Shown: piece after piece, positions 1 to 7,399 of the stretch
How the letters are laid out: the number at the start of each line of letters is the position of its first letter
Position numbering within the stretch: position 1 is the first letter of the stretch
Assembly: GCA_002803225.1 (NCBI GenBank)
Contig: NXFV01000776.1
Span: forward strand, 1 to 17,081
Reading direction: 5' to 3'
Length of the DNA stretch: 17,081 nt
Origin: Gamarada debralockiae
Lineage: Eukaryota > Ascomycota > Leotiomycetes > Helotiales > Hyphodiscaceae
Translations under genes and position numbers: made by a program
The notes under the pieces: model-generated
What the model was told of the DNA's origin: nothing
The model's input: the letters and a program-made list of their open reading frames with translations, nothing else
Databases searched by the model: none

Positions 1-1632
1 GATTAAAGTATATTAATCTATATATTATATTTTATAATCTATAGTAACCTAAGAATTAGGTCGTACCTAGCTAGTTTAAGTACTATATAAAAGAAAACTT
101 ACCTTTCTCTATAGCTATTAATATTAATTAATACTACTACTACTTCTATAATTTTAGTCTTAAAGTACCCTTTAAAGCTTATTATACTTTAGAGCGAAAT
201 CATAATATACTAAAGGTTATTTTTAGTAGTAAAGCAAGAGTTAATAAGCTTATATAATATATATCTAATATTAAGAAGAGTCTTTATAAAACTCTATTAA
301 TTAACTAATATTAATACTAAAAAGGGAATACTATCTATTAACTTCTTCTTAAACTTAGCCTATATCTCTACTACTATTATCTTCTTTCCTTTCTTCTACT
401 TCTAATAGTACCTTTTACTAAAAGCTACTCTTTTCCTAATTCACTATTCTTATTAGAACTTAATTCCTAGATCTCTTGCTTCTTTATAAGGTCCTTAGCC
501 GCTACTAAGCGGACTTCCTTCTCCTTCTTGCCTTTAGTGAGTGTCGTATAGTAGTCGCGAACCCTATATCTATTACGACTATACTATAAGTATAGGCCTT
601 CCTACTTATACCTTTTAATCTCACTAGGTATAGCCTACTAAGGTTCCTTTATGCCCGCTTTAGTAGCGGCGGCAGCAGTAGTAGTAGTAGTCGTAGGTTC
701 CTAATCCATTAGGTCTAGAGTTCTAGTCGCCACTAACTCTATAGGTATATATACTTTCCTTTAACTCTACTTTGTCTTACAGGCGATTAGACTTTTGACC
801 TCGTCTAGTTAGTCGCTAACTATTTGTAGCTAAGAGTAGTACCCTTTGTACGAGCTCTCTTCTCTTATACTGACTACACCCTAAATAAGGCTAGTAGCGA
901 TAGTAGCTTTTAGGTAGTCTTTCTTAACTATATTATCTTATCTTTAGTCTTTAGCCTCAAAAATTAAGCGATTAAAGTCATTTAGAAACTCGTTAAAGAG
1001 GTACTAGCTTTACTTATCTAAATTTAGTCTAGCTAAGGCCTTTTGTTGTTTACTAGGGTCATAGAAAGCTAGATCTATTTAGGCAAATAGCTTCTCTACT
1101 ATAAACCTACTAACCGTTTAAGTATAAGTTATTTACAGGTATATCCTCCCTATAGCTTATTCTAATAGTTATCTAAACATATACTATATACACTCCTTCT
1201 TACCTCTAATAGCAGTAGTATTAATCTCTAGCTTAGTATATAAGAGGCCTTTAAATTATAGATATATAGCTATATCCGAGCTATCGAATTTATCCAGATC
1301 TAGGAGGTATGCTTTTAGCTGTTTTATAGGTAGTTTAGAGGAGGCTGTTTATAGTATTAGTCATCTCATAGGTAGTTCGGGGGTTTACGGCATAGTATCT
1401 GCCGCTACTACTACTACTAGGGGAGTAAGGTATTGTTCTTTAATTTCGTTAATTCTACTAGCTAGACTAGCTATTATAGTTGCTTACTAAGCTACAAGCT
1501 TATTTAGCTGCCGTATTTGCTCTATAAAGGTATTTTATAGCTACTAGAGTATTTCGTCGGATATATTATCTAGTACTTAAAATATCTTTTATATATATAG
1601 GTTTAGGTCTTCTTACTACTAGCTTTTATATG
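1..1632 (-). pseudogene. Gypsy-1 gag and start of protease, RIP-inactivated
   Basis: One minus-strand frame (codons starting at 1438, 601, 265 and so on) reads as a retrotransposon Gag without indels. A capsid-like region spans about 1330-780, an Ala/Thr-rich linker follows near 700-660, and a zinc knuckle lies at 592-551. The knuckle spacing is CX2CX4HX4C, but all four ligand positions (592, 583, 568, 553) now read Tyr, as expected from TGC/TGT to TAC/TAT and CAC/CAT to TAC/TAT changes. Lys/Glu-rich sequence follows. From about 300 to 1 the same frame resembles a retroviral-type protease, with a possible catalytic Asp at 265, but this part is weak. Stops are mostly TAA/TAG. The true start is not clear because a 56-bp tandem duplication disrupts the frame upstream of 1633. 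Confidence 0.8.
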
Positions 1633-1744
1633 TATTATTGTCTTTATAAAGCAGCTAAACTTTAGAAAAGAGATTCGAGGCATCTACTTATTATTATCTT
1701 TATAAAGTAGCTAAACTTTAGAAAAGAGGTTCGAGGTATTTACT
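1633..1744. repeat. 56-bp tandem duplication at the start of Gypsy-1 gag
   Basis: Two adjacent 56-bp copies (1633-1688 and 1689-1744) are nearly identical; the few differences I see are transitions. Both contain TCTTTATAAAG followed by AGCTAAACTTTAGAAAAGAG. Because 56 is not a multiple of 3, the duplication shifts the reading frame at the gag N-terminus, unless the start codon lies downstream of it. It could be an element-specific leader repeat or a mutation private to this copy. Confidence 0.85.
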
Positions 1745-1844
1745 TATCGTTATTATATATTATATGAATAGCTAGATCTATAGTAGTAGTCTAAGGCGTC
1801 TGTTTCTCTAGTCTAATAAAAGGTATTAGATAAGCTAATTCTAA

Positions 1845-2242
1845 TGTCACAGGGCGAATACAAAGTATATAGTATAAAAGCTCGTTTGTATTATAAGAAG
1901 AATTAGCTAAAGAAGAAAAGAGAAGAAGTATTTACTTCTTAGAAATTAAGGGGGTATTATAGCCGCTAGTAGTAGTAGCAGCGGCAGTGGCACGAGCCAT
2001 GCGCCTGTTCACGTGACAGCGCAGGCGCTTTAGCGCCAAGCATAACATCGGGTGTAACCCGTCACAACGGATACAAACCAAGCAAACATAAGTAGCGGTA
2101 AGAATAGCTTTAACCTCTACGCCAGCTGGCCAAAAAGGCATAAGAATAAGGTTGGAGCCTTATTCGCTATTCTACTATATATAGGTGACAGCCCAACGCC
2201 GACCCATACCGCAGCATGCCGCCGCGTACCAGCGCTGTCACA
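1845..2242 (-). repeat. Gypsy-1 5' long terminal repeat (398 bp)
   Basis: On the minus strand the segment begins TGTGACAG and ends CCTGTGACA, the TG...CA ends of an LTR. It sits directly upstream of the Gypsy-1 gag. A TATA-like CTATATATAG lies near 2173-2182. The part from about 1975 to 2242 is GC-richer and full of CpA, unlike the RIP-damaged DNA on both sides. It holds repeated GTGACAGC (2013-2020, 2185-2192, inverted at 2234-2241) and GC-rich hairpins. A 69-codon ATG frame inside it (2141-1932, minus) is probably incidental. The second LTR is not in the window, so both ends are inferred from TG/CA, from the start of gag, and from where copy A resumes. Confidence 0.8.
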
Positions 2243-4486
2243 GTATTAGCTTGAAACGAGATTTAGAATTAAAGGGTTAAGAAGTCTAAGTACCTAGGAC
2301 TAAGCTCAAGGGAGGCTAGTAGAGGGCAGCTAAAGAAAAGGTCAAAAGGAAGGGTCTATACTCGAGGATAATATTATAAATAACAGGATCAAGGATATTA
2401 ATAATAATAGGATCAAGGACAATAAGAATAACAAGGACAACAGGTTATTTTATTTTATTTTTGTAATCAAGGAATACATAACAGAGCTTCTTCGTTAAAG
2501 AGGAAGTCAACTAACTATAATCAAGGAAGGATAACATTAATACTACTAGCCCTTAGGAATCCTTTAGCGACTTTAGCTAATATACTACTATTAGGTAGTA
2601 CTTTAGAAGGCGAGAAATAATAATAATAATTGGGAAATCAATAAAGCCTATAAGGATAATAGTAATCGGATTCTTTTATACTAAGCGAGTTATTACTCAA
2701 AACGCCTCCTAATAACCTAATAGATCCAGTTAATACAGATAGAATTACTATACTATATATAGTTATTCCTACTCCTATCTTAGCTAGTCTTATATTTAAT
2801 AGATAGGAAGCTATATACTAGGTTAATAATATACTTACCTTCTTCTAAGATTAGAACTATACTAGAAAGGATAAATATAAGTATATTCTTCGCTATATTA
2901 ATATCGTTTTTTATAATAATATCAAAGCTATACTAGAGTATATTAATAAGCCGTTCGATAAAAAGGCCTTCTTTATAGCCCTAAAAAGAAAGTACTAAGA
3001 CTATAATAATAACTATACTAAATATACTTGCCCTTTCCTAGATACCTTAGTTCTATTAGTATAGTATAGGCAAATCGAGCTAAAGGACTTTATTAAGCTT
3101 TTCTATTAAGTTTTTACTAGTCTTAAAGAACAAGAGCTTCTTAATAAAGTAGAACGGGCTAACCTCTTCCTTTTTGTATTACTAGATTAAATTCGTTTAA
3201 AGATTATTAAGAAGTATAATATAGACTTAGATAATAGGAAGACCTTAGTATATACTATATTTTATAAGACTACTATTAGGGTTTATAACTCTAATAAAGT
3301 GATTAATTAATATAAGGAGAACTAAAACCCTATTATATTAAGCTCGAAAATTAACGCTATTAATAGTATTTTAAAAGATCTAAACACTTATAAAAGAATT
3401 ATACTAAAAGAGCCAAAAGTATAACCTTCCTAAGTACTTGCCTTAAACTAGATATTCCCTACTAAGTTTAGGACAAATATAAGGACCTAAGATCTACAGG
3501 ATAACTTAGCTTAATAATTAAAAGAGCTTTATATTACTTAGGCTAATATAATTCGTAATATTTAAGAGGAAATTAAGTAAGAACTTTAAGCTGCCCTAGG
3601 CTAAGACAACTCTAGGTATAGTAATTATAGATACTATTAAGGCCAAGGGTATAAAGGATTTTGTAGTAAATATAGACTAGGCTTTAATTAATAATCCTAA
3701 GTCTTTTAGAATAACTAAAGTATTCCTATTAATAATACTATTAATATATTAGCTATCTATAAAGGCTTTAATAGAGGGTATAATAATAGTTCTAGACTTA
3801 ACTACTATACCTACTATAATATTAATAGGAATAGGAACCCAGAATAGTATCTATATAGCTATTTAAATCAGTGCTCTTAACTTTAGGAACTTATCTAAAA
3901 TAAGGTTTATTATAAGAATAGCAATAGAAGGATCTGCCTTAGACCTTAGAGAAAAGGTACAAAAGAAGCTATATTATATAGTAATACCCCTTGAGTTTAA
4001 TAAATTATTTCTAAGACTAAAGAGACCTAGTATAACTTTAATATTACTTAATAAGCTAATAATATTCGAGTAAAGCAAGACTAAAAACAAGAGGCAGCCT
4101 AGACATAAGCGAAGGCTAATATAACTAGAGCTAATATAATTCTAGTTCAAAGTATTATAAAGCGACTAAAAACCCTAAAGCTTTTAGTCTAATACTACTC
4201 TATTATTAATAATAACAGACAAGATATTAGTAATCTTTTTAATAAAAGAATACATACTTATTCTATAGAAGTTAACTTTAATTCTAACTCTAGAGAATAG
4301 ATAACTATTATAGCTAATATATCCTAGGCCTGTACTAAGCCTAGGACTTCAAGTAATATAGTCTAATCCAAGGTTACTAAACATACTAATTAGAGTAAAG
4401 CACAGAAGGATAAGACTAAGCTCTAGAAGAAAGTCAAGGCAAAGGCCAAACTACCTAGACCTAAGATAAAGAGATAGTCTATATAT
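2243..4486 (+). mobile_element. Gypsy-2 copy A: internal fragment truncated on both sides by later insertions
   Basis: This segment is collinear with 11947-14133 further right (copy B), with many C/T and G/A differences and few indels. The match begins at 2243, exactly at the Gypsy-1 LTR edge, and ends at 4486, exactly where TGTAGTGGGG begins. Copy A is therefore an older insertion cut by two younger elements. Its remaining 5' part should lie left of Gypsy-1, and its remaining 3' part to the right of copy B, both beyond the window. It is less damaged than copy B: for example, Gln codons near 2384-2440 survive that are stops in B. Confidence 0.87.
2243..4486 (+). pseudogene. Gypsy-2 copy A gag, RIP-inactivated
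   Basis: A single plus-strand frame (codon starts at 2243, 2384, 2747 and so on) covers about 748 codons without an indel that I can see. I count roughly 68 in-frame stops by hand, only two of them TGA. Order of regions: a Gln-rich N-terminal tract (about 2370-2450); a second Gln run now read as consecutive TAA near 2619-2630; a capsid-like core (about 2740-3320) with the helical, Lys/Leu-rich pattern of fungal Gypsy Gag; an Asn/Tyr/Gly/Gln-rich linker (about 3590-3850); and a Cys-containing stretch near 3870 that may be a zinc-knuckle remnant. The basic C-terminal part ends at the 4487 insertion. The pro-pol part is missing here. Confidence 0.82.
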
Positions 4487-4520
4487 TGTAGTGGGGAAAT
4501 CGGTCACGTTGATCGCTTAG

Positions 4521-4542
4521 CTGGATGTCACGTGCCATCCAG
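4521..4542. promoter_or_regulatory. 22-bp palindrome centred on CACGTG
   Basis: CTGGATG-t-CACGTG-c-CATCCAG is an inverted repeat with seven-base arms around a central E-box hexamer and a single mismatched pair (4528/4535). CACGTG is the core site of bHLH factors of the Cbf1/Pho4 type and of some bZIP factors in fungi. Lying 34 bp from the LTR start, it would be in U3, where promoters and enhancers of LTR elements lie. The regulatory role is inferred. Confidence 0.5.
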
Positions 4543-4827
4543 GCATATTTTGTCTTTTGCAGCCGGACCTATACCTAGATACCTATATATATATACTTAA
4601 TTATATAACTTGTTTTCTAATGTATTTTTGTAGTATATTTAAGTATATAACCTTCGTTTTATATTGTTTTTGTTTTATCCCTTACTAAGAGTACGTGCGA
4701 TATACAATATAATCGGGACGCGCTTATACTTGTATTTTGTTCCTTCTATATTAGTAACTTATATAAGGAGTCTTTTTTATAGTTAAGTAAAGGTATTTAT
4801 ATTCTTAAGTAAAGGATATTTACTTTA

Positions 4828-4832
4828 TTTAC
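4828..4832. repeat. Left target-site duplication of the Copia element (TTTAC)
   Basis: TTTAC directly precedes the left LTR and is repeated directly after the right LTR at 11323-11327. Five base pairs is the usual duplication length for Copia integrases. The exact match fixes both outer edges of the element. Confidence 0.9.
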
Positions 4833-5064
4833 TATTGGTTTCACTTGGGGTATACGTACAAAAGCATTAAAAACAAGTAGCAAAAATATAGGCTATATTT
4901 ATTATCTCTCCTATAAGAAGAGATAAAGCTACGGCTATATATATAAAGGGAAAGGGGTCAAAGCTATATAAGTAGTATCCGCCAGGGGACAAGTGAAGTA
5001 GAGAGGGCCGGATATCGATACCCTATTGCTCGCTCACGCGATACTAAGGGGATATATACTAACA
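4833..5064 (-). repeat. Copia 3' LTR (left in window)
   Basis: 232 bp, plus-strand ends TATTGG...TAACA (minus strand TGTTAG...CCAATA). It aligns without gaps to 11091-11322. By hand I count about 28 differences, every one a transition. In about 21 of them this copy keeps C or G where the other has T or A, so it is the less damaged LTR. A TATA-like run on the minus strand (about 4935-4946) could be the U3 promoter element. Confidence 0.95.
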
Positions 5065-5646
5065 CCGGCAAGTCTTCTTTTAAAAAGACATCATTTTCTA
5101 ACAATACAAGACAAGTATACATCTAACAAAAAAAATACAAGCAACTACTATATCAAGAATTAGGTTAATTAATGAAATAGAGAAGGAGTAAATAAGAAGT
5201 ATTGCCAAGAGGGCACACACTAAGTAGGTACAGTAAGCGAGACCCCCCCCCCCTTTTCCTTCTCTTGTATATAAATACCACTCTTACACCGTCTTGAACG
5301 TACCTATTAATAGAAGAAGATAAAAGACATCGTTATAATATAATATAAGGTGTAATCGCGGCTTAGTAAAGTTACGAGAGGAATACAAGAAGTACACTAA
5401 AGTTCCCCTCCGAAGTAGACAAAACCATCGTCTCGAGAAGTATCGTGAAGTGAAAATTTAGACAAAGTATTGTTTTTCCTAGGAAAAACAAGGCGTACTT
5501 GCGTAGGAAGGCAGAGAAATACATATTGATCCTCGCCAGAAGGAATATAGTTTTACAGAGTAAAAAAAACAGGAAAAACAGGTGAAGAAGGGCCGTTGCC
5601 ACTTCCTCTGTATTTATCAATCCCTACAAAGGTATCATTCCTCTGT
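5065..5646 (-). other. Non-coding 3' region of the Copia element, largely spared by RIP
   Basis: Between the end of RNase H and the 3' LTR there are about 580 bp with no recognisable protein. I count about 34 CpA dinucleotides on the plus strand here, against about 4 in the last 580 bp of the window, so the sequence kept its CpA. An 82-codon minus-strand frame (5620-5372) exists but needs a TTG start and resembles nothing I know. The region contains a long purine run on the minus strand (5243-5266) and A-rich stretches. It could be the native 3' untranslated region, or DNA picked up by this copy only. Confidence 0.6.
5243..5266 (-). other. Polypurine tract with an 11-G run
   Basis: On the minus strand this reads AAGAGAAGGAAAA followed by eleven G (plus strand: eleven C at 5243-5253, then TTTTCCTTCTCTT). 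Such tracts prime plus-strand DNA synthesis in LTR elements, normally right beside the 3' LTR. Here it lies about 180 bp upstream of the LTR edge at 5064. It may be a secondary tract; the sequence right next to the LTR is only partly purine. Confidence 0.5.
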
Positions 5647-6240
5647 TTAGGGGCGCTAAACCTATCCCTGGACTTGTATAGTCAGGGAATTAGTTTCAAC
5701 AAGAGCCTTAAGCGCCTTATTTGGCATAGCCTTTATTATAGTATCCGCGGGATTAAAGATACCTTTAATCTATTACACTTTAGAGAGCTCTCTATACTTA
5801 TACAACTAACAAATGGCCATAATATTAATCATTAGCCTCTTCTCTTTAGTAGTTCCCAACTTAACTATACACTTATACAAGGAAAGTGAATTAGTATAAA
5901 CTACTATAGAGATCCCCTTTATCTTTAGGCATTATATAACTATTACTAGAGTAGTTAAGATAGAGATAGTAATATCAACTCCTACTACTATAGCGTAGAG
6001 TTCTAAGGCAAGTACAAAGCGTATAACTCTCTTATACTTCATTAAGCTCTAATAGATAATATTACTACTTAAGGAGAAGTCTCGCTCTCCAATAGTCTTA
6101 TTAGCAAGCATGATCACATAGCTAATCTATAAGCTTAGGTCGTAGTTATTCGCAAATAAGCTATCCACGAAAACGAAGAGCTTAGCCGTAGGGAGACTTA
6201 GAGTAATATAGGTAAGGCTGTATAATATATTCGCCTTCTA
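5647..6240 (-). pseudogene. Copia RNase H, C-terminal end of polyprotein
   Basis: RNase H removes the RNA strand during cDNA synthesis. The start of the domain is seen as LFVFVDS with its first catalytic Asp at 6165, followed by GYVIMLANKT. The C-terminal blocks KEKRLMINIMAI, FNPADTIIKAMPNKAL and LVETNSLT (5850-5680) are those of fungal Copia RNase H. The end is placed at the TAA 5649-5647, a few codons after the conserved G-W-V block, where Trp is now TAG. It is in the same frame as integrase and RT. Confidence 0.9.
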
Positions 6241-6419
6241 CTATACAAGGCGTTTATTTAATACTTTAATATTATCTAGAGTTAGATTCTGATGTTAGGC
6301 AGCGACAGAGAGATCATACACTGCCTCTAGTTAGCAGATAGTAGTAATATAAGCCCCGCGGGCCCTCTGCTCCATATAGGAGTATTTGAATCCGCTATTA
6401 GACGTATTTACTTCCTTAA

Positions 6420-7180
6420 TCCTCTTCCCTTATCCCTTTTAAACTATAGAGAGGACGTCCTCGTCTATAATAAGCTTATATCCGTTAAATATAAAGGGGT
6501 TGTCCGCAGTTAGTATCTCTATAGGCTTAGCTAGTAGCTTCGCCGCCTTCAACTCTCTACTCTCCTGTTCTAGGAAGAAGTAATCCCCTAGAATTAGTAT
6601 ATCATTAGTCTATATTCCTACTATCCTAAAGCTATTTCTATCGGCCTTCGTCAGCATTAAGCAAGGGTCAAATGATAACGTCTCCATGAGGAGCTTATTA
6701 AGGTAGTACTTATAGTACGTAGCGAACCAGCTGTTTCCTACTTCTAGAATACTATACAAAGGCATAATAACCTCAAAGATTATACCCTCTAAGAGCTCGT
6801 TAAGTATCTCCTTTAGTAGCCTTACAAAGATCCTCCTCTTAAGCTTATAGGCGGACTAAATATTAGCCTAGGTAATATCTCGTATACAAACTAACATTTC
6901 TATCTTAAGAAGCATAGCCGCCAAAGCAATAAGAATACACTAGCTAATATACTAGATTATTAGTAATTACATTAAGATAGCCTTCTTTCCTAGGTTATTA
7001 AACGCTTGGACTACAAGCCTTGACTTCTTATATAGTATAGCTGTTTCCTTGCCTTTAACCTCGTCAACTATATAGGATCCAAAGACACGTGTAGCGCCAA
7101 TAGATAGATCGTCTTTATATATTATCTTGAAGACATCTCTAGCTAAGAGTCCGTCTATCTCTATACGGCAGGAGAGCTCA
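6420..7180 (-). pseudogene. Copia reverse transcriptase
   Basis: Recognisable blocks in order: VFGSYIVDEVKGK (about 7085), a SRLVVQAF block (about 7020), the motif A region IRDIT with its catalytic Asp kept at 6879, the GNSWFATYYK block (about 6730), and the motif C region. In fungal Copia elements of this type motif C reads roughly QTDD; here it is stop-Thr-Asn-Asp (6612-6601), so the first catalytic Asp (6606) is Asn and the preceding Gln is TAG. The G to A change is in a TpG context (ACTGAT to ACTAAT), as RIP predicts. The enzyme would be inactive even without the stops. Confidence 0.9.
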
Positions 7181-7399
7181 AATAGCCTTCCTAGGGTTAA
7201 AATAATCCCTTTAGCACGAAGCTCTATAGAGAATTCAATGTCACGTGCCTCCTTCTCTATAAGAAATTATTCTATTTCCTTAGGATCTTCTATTATAAAC
7301 GTATCTACGATAGTATCCTTAGTATATAGAAAGATTACCTCGCTTCCCTTTAAAGGTATTTCCACTAAAATAAGAGGGTTGCGTTACTGCGTAGAAGTT

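Larger units (their letters stand above)
1..2242 (-). mobile_element. Gypsy-1: 5' part of a Gypsy-type LTR retrotransposon, RIP-mutated, cut by the window edge
   Basis: Reading the minus strand from 2242 leftward gives an LTR (1845-2242), a short leader, a gag with a degraded zinc knuckle, and then a protease-like stretch that runs off the left edge. Gag followed by protease in one frame fits a Ty3/Gypsy-type element; RT and integrase would lie left of position 1. The outer edge at 2242 abuts Gypsy-2 copy A in the middle of a gag codon series, so this element inserted into copy A. The 5 bp next to the edge (GTATT, 2243-2247) would be one target-site duplication; its partner is outside the window. 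Assignment rests on recognising the protein pattern, not on a search. Confidence 0.85.
4487..4832 (+). repeat. LTR-like segment inserted in Gypsy-2A, probably 5' LTR and leader of Gypsy-2B
   Basis: The segment begins TGTAGTGGGG exactly where homology between copies A and B stops. The A sequence that should resume after a solo LTR (TATATAAGCTAG) is not found before 4832, so this is more likely the left end of a full element than a solo LTR. It has a TATA-like run (about 4583-4598). A possible LTR end is the ACA at 4704-4706, which would give a 220-bp LTR, but no matching right LTR is visible and no convincing tRNA primer site follows. The first 100 bp keep CpA and GC and look little affected by RIP; the rest is AT-rich. 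The segment continues at 11328 once the Copia element is removed. Confidence 0.6.

Noticed and set aside
661..720. GTA/GCA trinucleotide repeat as a microsatellite
   Set aside because: It is in frame within gag and encodes a Thr/Ala-rich linker, so it is part of the coding pseudogene.
1932..2141. 69-codon minus-strand ATG frame with several Cys
   Set aside because: It lies wholly inside the Gypsy-1 LTR core, which is open mainly because it is GC-richer and RIP-spared. No family resemblance is seen; it is probably incidental.
4487..4560. CSGEIGHVD-like stretch reading on from Gypsy-2A gag, resembling a zinc knuckle
   Set aside because: Homology with copy B ends at 4486 and the new sequence starts with TGTAGTGGGG like an LTR; the apparent Cys/His arrangement is read-through coincidence.
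4487..4832. Interpretation as a solo LTR
   Set aside because: The copy A sequence expected after a solo LTR (TATATAAGCTAG) does not resume before 4832 or just after 11327.
5372..5620. 82-codon minus-strand frame in the Copia 3' region
   Set aside because: It needs a TTG start, is Phe/Leu-rich as expected of AT-rich chance frames, and is out of phase with pol.
5596..5835. 79-codon plus-strand frame
   Set aside because: Antisense shadow of the Copia RNase H and its 3' flank; no ATG start.
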